NCBI GenBank assembly: GCA_945913025.1
Contig: CAMECJ010000007.1
Coordinates: 34,208-98,207, forward strand
Direction: 5' to 3'
Source: an uncultured Elusimicrobia bacterium
GTDB lineage: Bacteria; Elusimicrobiota; Elusimicrobia; Elusimicrobiales; Elusimicrobiaceae
Length of the DNA: 64,000 nt
The position numbers and the translations under genes were made by a program. Under the pieces are notes generated by a model. That model had not been told where the DNA came from and ran no database searches. It was given only the letters and a program-made list of their open reading frames with translations. Below, piece after piece: positions 34,342 to 42,150 of this stretch (position 1 is its first letter; each line of letters begins with the position of its first letter).

Positions 34342-35300
34342 GATTCTCCATACGGAAGCACTGTCAGTACCTTGTCGTGTTCGGCGAGGCCTTTGGTTAC
34401 TTCCACCAGTTTGTCGTTGGAAAGGCCCGTTTCTATTTCCGTTTTTTCGGTTTTGTTTCCGCCCAAATATTTAAATGCGTAGCTTTTGCCGTCTTTTTCA
34501 AAAAGCGCATTGGCGGGAATAACAAGTACGTTCTCTTTTTTCTGTACGGGCACGGTAATGGCGGCGTTTACGCCTAAAAGAATGTTTTGGTTTTCGCGCG
34601 GCAGTTCCACGATGACAAGAAAACCTTTGCTGTCACTCCAGCGGCTGCCGCTTTTTTCGGTTTGGGTGGAAACGTGGGAAACCGTTCCTTTTAAGGCTGG
34701 TGCATCCTTGCCCAGCGCGGCAATTTGTACTTCGGCAAACATTCCTTTTTTCAGTTTCATCACTTGCTGTTCGGATACATAAATGGGGATCTGCAGTATG
34801 TCCATATTGACGACGCGCAAAAAGCAGGTGGCTTTGTCGGCGGCATCATAGCTGCCGTTTAAAAATGTACCGAGGCGCGGAAGGGAAAGATCCCGTTCCG
34901 ACAGATCTCTGTCATTATCGGAATCCAAACACTTGACTACGGTTCCGGAAGCTTCCGTATAAATGGGCATTGGTTTGTAGTCCTCAAATTCGTTGCGCCC
35001 GGGTTTTACAAGGCCGACTTTTTGACCTTTTTTGACGTACTGTCCTTCTTTAACGTACACAGCTTTTAAAATACCGCTGGGTTTGGAGGTGACTTTTATA
35101 TCCTGCTTGGCCGTAACGGTGCCGGAAGATTTAAAGGTAATTTCTACCGTATCTTTGGTTACTTCCACCACGTCATTTGGGTCAATAACGTCCCCTTTTA
35201 TCTTGGCAATTAAAGGTTTAACGCCATAAAACCAACCGCCCGCCAGTACGCCGGCGACTAATAACGTGAGAACCGTCCACTTAAAAAATTTTTTCTTCAT
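34335..35300 (-). CDS. MacA/HlyD-type periplasmic adaptor
   Basis: 321 residues. An N-terminal membrane anchor (about 8-28) is followed by a barrel-sandwich/lipoyl domain (GTVTAKQDIKVTSKPSG) and a beta-barrel domain (ILLGVNAAITVPVQKKENVLVIPANALF). The alpha-hairpin is nearly absent: the sequence passes from YVKKGQKVGLVKPGRNEFEDYKP to a lipoyl second half with only a short linker, so this adaptor may need a different way of reaching TolC. Confidence 0.9.
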   Translation of the reverse strand: MKKKFFKWTVLTLLVAGVLAGGWFYGVKPLIAKIKGDVIDPNDVVEVTKDTVEITFKSSGTVTAKQDIKVTSKPSGILKAVYVKEGQYVKKGQKVGLVKPGRNEFEDYKPMPIYTEASGTVVKCLDSDNDRDLSERDLSLPRLGTFLNGSYDAADKATCFLRVVNMDILQIPIYVSEQQVMKLKKGMFAEVQIAALGKDAPALKGTVSHVSTQTEKSGSRWSDSKGFLVIVELPRENQNILLGVNAAITVPVQKKENVLVIPANALFEKDGKSYAFKYLGGNKTEKTEIETGLSNDKLVEVTKGLAEHDKVLTVLPYGESW

Positions 35301-36646
35301 ATATTCTCCGGTTTATAATCGTAAATTTGCTCACCGAGTGCATAGCGGTAACGCAAGCGAGATATCGTCAGTTCGCATAAAAGCGTGGCGTAGCTGACTT
35401 GCGCAGAAATCATTTCCTGCCGTGCGACGGTCAAGTCAGTCGCACTCATAAGTCCGTTTTTGTATTTTAATTGGGTGGCTTCAAACTTTTGTTCAGCCGC
35501 CTGCAGACGGAGTTTGGAAATTTCCAAGCTGCGCATTTTAAGTAACAGCGCGTTGCGCGCTTCTACCACCGAATCCCGAAGGGATCTCAAAAACTGTTCG
35601 TATTCCAAATGTGCATTATCGTTGGAAAGGAGGATGTTTTGGCGGGTGCGGTATTTGTCTAGGTAGAAAAAACCGATGTCAAAGCTGATTCCGGCGGAAA
35701 TGCCGTAGTTGTATTCCCACAATTCGTGCGAGTTGAATCCGCGCCCTGTGGAAGCAAATAAATCCACAAACACCAAGGGAAGCGTGTTTAAATTTTCCAA
35801 CGTTTGGCTTACGTCACTTTGGCGCAGAAGCAGGCGGCGGGTGCGTGCATCGTAGCGGTGGGCGAGGGCGGAGGTAAGATCTGCGTCCAACGTCAGCATT
35901 TTGGGCATTTCTTCGGAGATGTGGTCGTCTAATTCGGCAGGGCTTTGCACGGGGCGGTTTAAGGCAATGTTAAAATTTTTAAGCGCGTTTTCATAATCGT
36001 TCTGTGCGGAGAAAAGAGACAGCTGGCTGCTGCGCCAGTTGGTTTCGCTGGAAAGTAAATCGGATCGGGTTTTTAACCCGTTTTCATAAAGAGTTTTATC
36101 CTGATCGTATTGGGTTTGTGCAACTTGTAGATCATCTTGATATACTTTAAGCAGTTTTTTGCTGAGCAGTAAATTATAGTAAGTTTGTACGGCTTCTAAT
36201 ACCAAGTTTTGGACGCCGTCCTCAAACTGAATTTGGGCAATTTGCCAGTCCAGCGATGCGGATTTATAGGCCAACGCATCTTTTCCAGAATTAAACAAGT
36301 TCCAATTTCCCTGTGCCCGTGCGGAAGATTCGGCGTGGTTTAAATCGTTCCACGAGGAAAAACGGCGTTCGCGGGTGTACGTTTTATCCGCCGAGGCCCC
36401 AAATGAGAACGTAGGCAAAAATGCGTTGGTAAATGCGTTTTGGTACGCGTTTTTGTTGGCTTTAAGGGTATTAGTCAGCTGTTTCAAACGGGGCGAAGCC
36501 TCCAAAAGTGCGGCAATGTACGTTTCTGTAGTAAATTGTTGGGCATTATTTGCCGTTGGTGTCAGCGCTGTTTGAGGCGTAAAATGAAGCGAGTAGGCTG
36601 GCAGAACGGTACAGACGGCGGCAAGAATAACCGCGGTTAGACGCAT
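35297..36646 (-). CDS. TolC-like outer-membrane efflux channel
   Basis: 449 residues with a signal peptide (about 1-19) and long amphipathic helices of the outer-membrane efflux family. The internal duplication is typical, with YYNLLLSKKLLKVYQDDLQVAQTQYDQ in the first half and RLQAAEQKFEATQLKYKNGLMSATDL in the second. It is the first gene of the tolC-macA-ATPase-permease operon, reversing the order common in proteobacteria. It gives the trans-envelope duct for export. Confidence 0.92.
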   Translation of the reverse strand: MRLTAVILAAVCTVLPAYSLHFTPQTALTPTANNAQQFTTETYIAALLEASPRLKQLTNTLKANKNAYQNAFTNAFLPTFSFGASADKTYTRERRFSSWNDLNHAESSARAQGNWNLFNSGKDALAYKSASLDWQIAQIQFEDGVQNLVLEAVQTYYNLLLSKKLLKVYQDDLQVAQTQYDQDKTLYENGLKTRSDLLSSETNWRSSQLSLFSAQNDYENALKNFNIALNRPVQSPAELDDHISEEMPKMLTLDADLTSALAHRYDARTRRLLLRQSDVSQTLENLNTLPLVFVDLFASTGRGFNSHELWEYNYGISAGISFDIGFFYLDKYRTRQNILLSNDNAHLEYEQFLRSLRDSVVEARNALLLKMRSLEISKLRLQAAEQKFEATQLKYKNGLMSATDLTVARQEMISAQVSYATLLCELTISRLRYRYALGEQIYDYKPENI

Positions 36647-36709
36647 AAATTCTCCTATTGATGATAAGGTATTATAGCATAATGTAATTTAGTATAATTA
36701 AAGGAAATT

Positions 36710-37963
36710 ATGAAAATAAGAAAACGGAAGCTGCATATTAAATTAAAATGGGGTTTATTACCCGGTGTCATCTGCGCGATTATATTGGGGATTCTTTGCG
36801 GCCTTTTCTTTCCGGCGTGGCTGGTGCGCGGCGTGCTGACGTTTAACGGCCTGTTCGGGAATTTTTTGGGATTTATTATTCCTTTGCTTATCGTAGGGTT
36901 GGTGGCACCCGGGATTGCGGAGCTGGGCCGATCGGCCGGAAAACTGCTGTTTATTACGGCTGCGTTGGCGTATGGGTTTACGCTGGCGTCGGGATTTTTT
37001 AGCTACGCGGCGGCGGAACTGGCGTATCCGTTCCTGCTGAGTCCTGCGGCGCATTTGGAATCGTTTGCGGCGGTGGCGGAGTTGAAGCCCTATTTTACCG
37101 TAGCCATGCCGGCGGTAATGGACGTTATGAGCGCGCTCGTGTTGGCGTTTACGCTGGGGCTGGGGATGTCCTCTATTCAGGGAAACCGCTTAAAAGGCAT
37201 AATGCTGGATTTCCGCGATATCATTGATAAAGTTATTCTGCGCGTGATTATCCCCCTGCTTCCGTATTATATTTTCGGCATTTTTTTGAATATGACGGTT
37301 GCCGGCCAAGTGGTGGCGGTGCTTGGAGTATTTGCCAAAATCATCGTGCTTATTTTTGCGATTACGGCGGTAATGCTTATATTGCAATTTGTTGCGGCAG
37401 GAATTGTTGCGCGGAAGAATCCGTTTCCAATGCTTAAAACGATGTTAGTGGCGTATGTTACTGCTTTGGGAACACAATCCTCTGCCGCCACGATTCCGGT
37501 TACGCTGAAACAGGCCGTTCAAATCGGCGTGCGCGAAGAAGTGGCCGGATTCGTGGTGCCCCTGTGCGCAACGATTCACCTCTCCGGCAGTACGATGAAG
37601 ATTGTGGCTTGTGCGCTGGCGATTTTATTTATCGGCGGGCAGACGGTAACCTTTGCGCAGGTTGCCGGATTTATTTGTATGTTGGGCGTGACGATGGTAG
37701 CGGCCCCCGGGGTGCCCGGCGGCGCGATTATGGCCGCGTTGGGTGTTTTGCAAAGCATGCTGGGGTTTGGCGAAGCCGAACTCGGCCTGATGATTGCGCT
37801 GTATATTGCGATGGACTCGTTTGGTACGGCGTGCAACGTAACGGGCGACGGCGCGATTGCGGTTATCGTCAACAAAATTTATTCGCGCAAACATCCGCAG
37901 GGGGCGGGCTCTGTTTCCCCGCAAACACCGGAAACAAACATCCAAGGCGTGCGGATAGGGTAA
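36710..37963 (+). CDS. Dicarboxylate/amino acid:cation symporter (DAACS)
   Basis: 417 residues of the GltP/SstT family, taking up glutamate, aspartate, serine/threonine or C4-dicarboxylates with Na+ or H+. The re-entrant-loop motifs are present: TALGTQSSAATIPVTL, then HLSGSTMKI, and AAPGVPGGAI with MDSFGTACNVTGDGAIAVIVNK. A -10 TATAAT and AAAGGAAA ribosome site precede ATG. The last 119 bases of the gene and its 3' flank are duplicated at 38999-39117. Confidence 0.93.
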   Translation: MKIRKRKLHIKLKWGLLPGVICAIILGILCGLFFPAWLVRGVLTFNGLFGNFLGFIIPLLIVGLVAPGIAELGRSAGKLLFITAALAYGFTLASGFFSYAAAELAYPFLLSPAAHLESFAAVAELKPYFTVAMPAVMDVMSALVLAFTLGLGMSSIQGNRLKGIMLDFRDIIDKVILRVIIPLLPYYIFGIFLNMTVAGQVVAVLGVFAKIIVLIFAITAVMLILQFVAAGIVARKNPFPMLKTMLVAYVTALGTQSSAATIPVTLKQAVQIGVREEVAGFVVPLCATIHLSGSTMKIVACALAILFIGGQTVTFAQVAGFICMLGVTMVAAPGVPGGAIMAALGVLQSMLGFGEAELGLMIALYIAMDSFGTACNVTGDGAIAVIVNKIYSRKHPQGAGSVSPQTPETNIQGVRIG

Positions 37964-37969
37964 GTGAAA
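37851..37969 (+). repeat. 119-bp direct repeat, copy 1 (symporter 3' end)
   Basis: Matches 38999-39117 with four mismatches by eye, offset 1148 bases. Copy 1 contains the real stop codon of the symporter. Confidence 0.9.
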
Positions 37970-38146
37970 CAGATACAAAGAGGACGCAAAAACGAATACC
38001 CTATTTGGGGTTGCAGCATACATAACATCAAAATTTTATTCTGTTATGGGTGGGCGGAAGTTTATCTGTTATGGATGAAATTCCGCGGATAGTTGTACCC
38101 AATCGCGCGTTGTATTTAGTAAGAGATAAGTAATTTGCGTTAGAAA

Positions 38147-38662
38147 TCATTGCAGAAAACAAGATTTCCCCGATTCATAAATTAAATCTCCGCAAAGTAT
38201 TTTACAAAAACGCTGTCCTCTTTCTGTATCGCCGACACACCGTATATGCCCGCCGAAGGAGCCCTCCCCTTCTCTTATCCAGTGAAGAGCGGCGTCTGGA
38301 TTATCATAATTTGGATATCTAAGGATATATATAATACCATAGAATCTATTTTGAAAATATGTAACAATAATATCACGGTATACTTGGTCTGTAAAATCTA
38401 CATCCAATACTGCCAGGTCTGTTTTATTACTAATCCCGTGGATTTGTTCATGTGAATGGGGAATTTCTCCACCGGACAGCTCATAAAGTTTAAAGGCTTG
38501 AATCAGCTTATTGATATTTAATTGTGCTTCCACCGCATGGCTTTTCCATACCACTTTTTGATATTGCGGCCAAGCCACGGAGGCTAAAATCCCGATAATC
38601 AACACTACTACTAATAATTCGATGAGCGTGAAACCCCGTCGGGTTCTCCAGTTATACATCAT
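38147..38662 (-). CDS. Type IV pilin-like protein
   Basis: 171 residues when started at 38662, behind AGGAGA with a seven-base gap. Leader MMYNWRTRRG, cleavage G10-F11, then [28 protein letters not shown]. The globular part has a C-terminal Cys group (RCVGD, FCKILCG, SCFLQ). A longer in-frame extension to 38890 runs through the structured leader and is rejected. The gene lies in a segment bracketed by a 119-bp duplication and lacks the poly-T promoter of the other pilins. Confidence 0.85.
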   Translation of the reverse strand: MMYNWRTRRGFTLIELLVVVLIIGILASVAWPQYQKVVWKSHAVEAQLNINKLIQAFKLYELSGGEIPHSHEQIHGISNKTDLAVLDVDFTDQVYRDIIVTYFQNRFYGIIYILRYPNYDNPDAALHWIREGEGSFGGHIRCVGDTERGQRFCKILCGDLIYESGKSCFLQ

Positions 38663-38702
38663 AATACGGTCTCCTATGTCTTTTAAGTTCAAGCAAATTG
38701 AG

Positions 38703-38882
38703 CCAATAAAAAGCGGCGACATTGTTAAGGGCTGTTCTCTGTGACTCTTAACAAACAATCGCCGCTTACCCAAACTCTGTTTAAGAAGAATGGGTAAGAC
38801 AAAGGCGACTATCTGTTGACAGAGAACATGCTCGGAAAAACCTGTAAGGCTTTTCTCCGCTTGGTGTGGTCTTTCTCCACAC
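38703..38882 (-). promoter_or_regulatory. Structured leader with terminator and competing helix upstream of a pilin
   Basis: On the minus strand, from 5' to 3': hairpin GTGTGG/CCACAC (38882-38864), hairpin CGGA..AAAAGCC/GGTTTTTCCG (38859-38831), GTTCTCTGT (38827-38819), TCGCC (38808-38804), stem TTACCCA/TGGGTAA (38797-38791 with 38772-38766), then a strong terminator stem (38767-38711) ending in TTTTTATT. GTTCTCTGT and TCGCC can instead pair, in order, with ACAGAGAAC (38742-38734) and GGCGA (38763-38759) inside the terminator. That is the logic of an attenuator or riboswitch. No known riboswitch class is recognised. A separate small RNA is the alternative. Confidence 0.6.
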
Positions 38883-38961
38883 TTCAACAAATAATCTGCT
38901 TATAAATCGTACGTGCTATGTTATTATGTGTTTGTTGTACTCCTCATACTAATTTACTTTC

Positions 38962-38970
38962 ATTGTAGCA
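38962..38970 (-). promoter_or_regulatory. Extended -10 promoter for the structured leader
   Basis: TGC-TACAAT on the minus strand, identical to the csp promoter core. Predicted start about 38955, some 70 bases before the first hairpin. Confidence 0.5.
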
Positions 38971-38998
38971 TATCTCAGACAAAGACACACACGGGGAA

Positions 38999-39117
38999 GC
39001 GCGATTGCGGTTATCGTCAACAAAATTTATTCGCGCAAACATCCGCAGGGGGCGGGCCCTGCTTCCCCGCAAACGCCGGAAACAAACATCCAAGGCATGC
39101 GGATAGGGTAAGTGAAA
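38999..39117 (+). repeat. 119-bp direct repeat, copy 2 (orphan symporter fragment)
   Basis: A non-functional copy of the symporter's 3' end, including its stop codon. With copy 1 it brackets the minus-strand pilin and its leader. Confidence 0.9.
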
Positions 39118-39214
39118 TTTTGGCAGGAAACGGGTCAACCGACAAACGGCTGGCCAAGGGTGCATGCGGAGTAGTTAAATTTTTGGCCGCTAACGGATCA
39201 ATCCCTGTTTGGGG

Positions 39215-39240
39215 TTGATTCGTTTTTTTTTTGATACGAT
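39215..39240 (+). promoter_or_regulatory. Pilin promoter with a 10-T spacer
   Basis: TTGATT (39215-39220), CG, ten T, GA, TACGAT (39235-39240), with the TGA extended -10. The spacer is only 14 bases, the shortest of the set. The preceding ATCAATCCC/GGGGTTGAT hairpin overlaps the -35. Confidence 0.5.
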
Positions 39241-39253
39241 AGGGATAATTCCA

Positions 39254-39382
39254 GGTTTGGCGACTTTGTCTCTGCATTGCGTCATTCCGTAGTGTTTTAG
39301 TACGGAATCTCGTCGTTACGCAACAACAAGATTCCCGATGGAAACATTTGGGAATGACGTAAGTATGGCAAGTCGCCAAACC
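39254..39382 (+). repeat. Nested inverted repeats in the 39404 pilin leader
   Basis: The outer 13-base arms GGTTTGGCGACTT (39254-39266) and AAGTCGCCAAACC (39370-39382) are perfect. Inside their loop lies a 78-bp GTCAT...ATGAC element (39281-39358) with hairpins ATTCCGTA/TACGGAAT and ATTCCC/GGGAAT. It looks like an element inserted into an older hairpin. Confidence 0.7.
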
Positions 39383-39403
39383 TTATAAAGGAGGATATAT
39401 TCC

Positions 39404-39979
39404 ATGTATAAAAATGTTGTCATGCTGAACTCGTTTCAGCATCCATACCAAATAAGAATACAACCTAATAAACAGCATGGATCCCGGATCCATGTCCGGG
39501 ATGACAACAAAATAAAAGGTTTTACGCTTATAGAGTTATTGGTGGCCGTTTTAATCATTGGTATTTTAGCGGCGGTAGCGGTGCCGCAATACCGTAAGGC
39601 GGTGGCAAAGGCGAGAACCGTTCGTATCCTGCCGTTGTTGCGCGCTTTAGCGGACGCGGAAGAACGCTTTTATATGGCTAACGGGTATTATGTAACGGCG
39701 ATAGAGGACATAGAGAGTTTGGATGTCGTTGTGCCTGACAAATATCTGCCTGACGGAAAAATGGCCCGATGGAAGATAAACGGTGAAGGCGTGGTCGCCC
39801 CGTATAATTACCTGGTGGATATGCCGCATGTAGGATATTTTTTTCATTATGGAAACACCAGCCATCCTATAAAAGGAAAGTTTTACTGCAACGGGTCCGA
39901 TTCGGAGCTAAAAGCGGAGATTTGCCGCTCTCTGGGGGACCCCGTTTATTCCTGGACACCGCATTTTACGTATTGGTAA
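39404..39979 (+). CDS. Type IV pilin-like protein with elongated leader
   Basis: 191 residues. AAAGGAGG about a dozen bases upstream fixes the start at MYKN. The leader is 39 residues, with cleavage at G39-F40 before [28 protein letters not shown]. As in the 20818 pilin, residues 6-34 come from an in-frame 87-bp palindromic element. Without it the leader would be a normal ten residues. The globular domain has two Cys (FYCNGS, EICRSL). The sharing of element, position and leader with the 20818 gene indicates common descent by duplication. Confidence 0.9.
   Translation: MYKNVVMLNSFQHPYQIRIQPNKQHGSRIHVRDDNKIKGFTLIELLVAVLIIGILAAVAVPQYRKAVAKARTVRILPLLRALADAEERFYMANGYYVTAIEDIESLDVVVPDKYLPDGKMARWKINGEGVVAPYNYLVDMPHVGYFFHYGNTSHPIKGKFYCNGSDSELKAEICRSLGDPVYSWTPHFTYW
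39419..39505 (+). repeat. GTCAT...ATGAC palindromic element inside a pilin leader
   Basis: 87 bp, same length and codon phase as 20833-20919. It has ATGCTGA...TCAGCAT and a perfect ATCCCGGA-TCCATG-TCCGGGAT hairpin. Confidence 0.8.
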
Positions 39980-40074
39980 GCGGGTAACAGTATTTCATTT
40001 GTGCCCCCCGCTTAGTAAACAAAATTTAAAAATGCCGTTAGGTTGTCGCCGTTTGTGCGGCCATCAGATTGTCC

Positions 40075-40166
40075 ATAAAAACCCATTTTTGGAATTCGCA
40101 AAAACCAAACTTGTTCGAGGCGGTTTTCGCCGAGTTGTTTGGTTGCGTCCAAAAATGGATTTTTAT
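40075..40166. repeat. 92-bp palindromic element
   Basis: Arms of 19 bases pair at 18 positions (40075-40093 with 40148-40166), continued inward by AACCAAAC/GTTTGGTT and GGCG/CGCC around a TTTT loop. It is noncoding and lies between the convergent pilin and gdhA. Confidence 0.65.
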
Positions 40167-40192
40167 AATCGCAGGCCGCGAGTTTTTTGGTA

Positions 40193-40212
40193 CTTTTTGC
40201 CGACGCAAAAAG
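40193..40212 (-). terminator. Probable terminator of gdhA
   Basis: CTTTTTGC-cgac-GCAAAAAG immediately after the gdhA stop. It is weakly GC-paired and may act together with the adjacent 92-bp palindrome. Confidence 0.5.
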
Positions 40213-40214
40213 CA

Positions 40215-41564
40215 CTATACTAACCCTTGGTCCAACATTGCGTCGGCCACTTTTTTAAATCCGGCGATATTCGCCCCCGCCATATAATTCCCTTTTAAAC
40301 CGTATTCTTCGGCGGAAGATAAGCAGCTTTGGTGGATGCTGTTCATAATGCGGCGCAGATACTGGTCCACTTCTTCACGGGTCCAATACACGCGCATACT
40401 GTTTTGCGTCATTTCCAGGCCCGAGACAGCCACCCCGCCCGCATTGGAAGCCTTGCCCGGGGAATATAAAATGCCCGCGTGTTGAAACGCGTCCACCGCT
40501 TCGGGTGTACAGGGCATATTGGAGCCTTCGCATACGCATTTGCACCCGTTTTGCAAGAGTTCTTTGGCGTCCTTTTCGTGCAGTTCGTTTTCGCAGGCGG
40601 TGGGGCAGGCAGCATCGCAAGGGATATCCCACGTTTTTTTGCCTTCGCGGAAATGCGCCCCTTTGAATTTTTTGTCGTATTCGCGTAAACTGCCGCGGCG
40701 GACGAATACCAAATCTTTTAAGAAGGCCAGCCGTTCTTCGTCCACGCCGTGTTCGTCGTAAATACTGCCGTCGTAATCCATAAACCCGACGACTTTCGCC
40801 CCCAGCTGTGTCAGTTTTTCCATAGCGTAAATGCCCACGTTGCCGCAGCCGGATACAATGACGGTTTTGCCTTGGAGCGAATCGCCGCGCGTGGACAGCA
40901 TATTCTGGGCAAAATACGCCACGCCGTAGCCTGTGGCTTCCGGGCGTAAAAGGCTGCCGCCCCAGTTGGGTTTCTTGCCGGTAAAAGCGCCCGTAAAATC
41001 GTTCGTCAGTTTTTTATATTGCCCGAACATATAACCGATTTCCCGCGCGCCGCAGCCCAAATCTCCGGCGGGAATATCGGTATGATAACCGATGTGGTGG
41101 TACAGTTCATTAATAAACGAATGACAGAAACGCATCACTTCGGCGGCGGACTTGCCGCGCGTATCAAAATCGCTTCCGCCCTTTCCTCCTCCGAGCGGGA
41201 GGGTAGTCAAACTGTTTTTAAAGGTTTGTTCAAATCCTAGAAATTTAAGAGAGTCCTGCGTTACCGTTTCGTGGAAGCGGATGCCGCCTTTGTACGGCCC
41301 CAGCGCGCTGTTAAACTGCACGCGGAACCCGCGGTTGACGTGTACGCCGCCTTTATCGTCCTGCCACGGCACGCGGAAAATAATAATGCGTTCCGGCTCC
41401 ACAACGCGTTCCAAAATTTTTTCTTTCATGTAGACGGGATTTTGTTCCAATACGGGTTTTAAGGTGGTTACCACTTCGCGTACGGCTTGGTGAAAGACCT
41501 TTTGGGCGGGATCCTTCTTGGTTTGTGCGGCCATAAATTCGGTAAGATAAGCGTTCGTATCCAT
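40215..41564 (-). CDS. gdhA: Glutamate dehydrogenase, NADP-type hexameric
   Basis: Interconverts glutamate and 2-oxoglutarate plus ammonia. 449 residues, the length of the small hexameric class. Segments: GPYKGGIRFHETVT, LPLGGGKGGSDFD with the catalytic-region Lys, PAGDLGCGAREIGYM, the Rossmann GCGNVGIYA, and SNAGGVAVSGLEMTQNS. The residue after the second Rossmann strand region is not acidic (VVGFMDYDG), which alone does not settle cofactor choice. It is a monocistronic unit and a central enzyme for an amino-acid-using anaerobe. Confidence 0.96.
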   Translation of the reverse strand: MDTNAYLTEFMAAQTKKDPAQKVFHQAVREVVTTLKPVLEQNPVYMKEKILERVVEPERIIIFRVPWQDDKGGVHVNRGFRVQFNSALGPYKGGIRFHETVTQDSLKFLGFEQTFKNSLTTLPLGGGKGGSDFDTRGKSAAEVMRFCHSFINELYHHIGYHTDIPAGDLGCGAREIGYMFGQYKKLTNDFTGAFTGKKPNWGGSLLRPEATGYGVAYFAQNMLSTRGDSLQGKTVIVSGCGNVGIYAMEKLTQLGAKVVGFMDYDGSIYDEHGVDEERLAFLKDLVFVRRGSLREYDKKFKGAHFREGKKTWDIPCDAACPTACENELHEKDAKELLQNGCKCVCEGSNMPCTPEAVDAFQHAGILYSPGKASNAGGVAVSGLEMTQNSMRVYWTREEVDQYLRRIMNSIHQSCLSSAEEYGLKGNYMAGANIAGFKKVADAMLDQGLV

Positions 41565-41691
41565 ATTGCCTCCTTTGCGGCTGGTACCCCTATTATAATT
41601 TTCCGCTGCGCGAAAAGCAAGCGGACTTTTGCGGCGGAAAATATGCTATCATATACAAAATCTGCGCGCAGCTTGCGCCCGAGGAGAAACT

Positions 41692-42075
41692 ATGAAATTA
41701 TCCGCCAATATGGAAGATTATTTGGAAGCCGTTTCTTTTTGCGCCAACGACAAAGGCGTCGCGCGCGTGAGTGATATCCGCGATATGCTGGGCGTCAAGG
41801 CTCCCAGCGTAACGGGTGCGATGAAATCCCTTGCCGAAGCGGGTTATGTGCGCCACCAGCCCTACAGCGGTATCGAGCTGACCGCCAAAGGCCGCCGCGC
41901 CGCGGAGGACGTTAAAAAACGCCACGCGATTTTGAGCCGTTTCCTGCGGCAGGTGTTGGGCGTGAATCCCAAAACGGCCGATATGGACGCGTGCAAAATG
42001 GAACATGCCGTCAGCCGCGAGACGCTTGAAAAACTCCACGCCTATCTGCATAAACAAACCGGAACGGAAGAATAG
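41692..42075 (+). CDS. DtxR/MntR-family metal-dependent regulator
   Basis: 127 residues, starting behind GAGGAG. The N-terminal winged helix (about 1-60) reads MEDYLEAV, VSDIRDMLGVKAPSVTGAMKSLAEAGYV and GIELTAKGRRAA. The dimerisation domain holds family metal-site residues (RHAILSRFLRQVLG, ACKMEHAVS). No SH3-like third domain is present, as in MntR. It probably represses Mn or Fe uptake genes. It is divergent from gdhA. An inverted repeat TTTTCCGC/GCGGAAAA in the shared intergenic region could be its operator. Confidence 0.88.
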   Translation: MKLSANMEDYLEAVSFCANDKGVARVSDIRDMLGVKAPSVTGAMKSLAEAGYVRHQPYSGIELTAKGRRAAEDVKKRHAILSRFLRQVLGVNPKTADMDACKMEHAVSRETLEKLHAYLHKQTGTEE

Positions 42076-42150
42076 CCCTGCCCTGCGTTCTTTCTCCCCT
42101 TAAATTTTCTATAATATAATTATCCTTAATTATACGGAGTGAACTGCATT

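Noticed and set aside
38663..38890. N-terminal extension of the minus-strand pilin to 38890
   Set aside because: It would translate the structured leader and terminator; AGGAGA lies directly before the ATG at 38662.
38913..39218. Open frame over the duplicated symporter fragment
   Set aside because: It is out of the symporter's frame context and consists of duplicated 3' end plus unrelated sequence, without a ribosome site.
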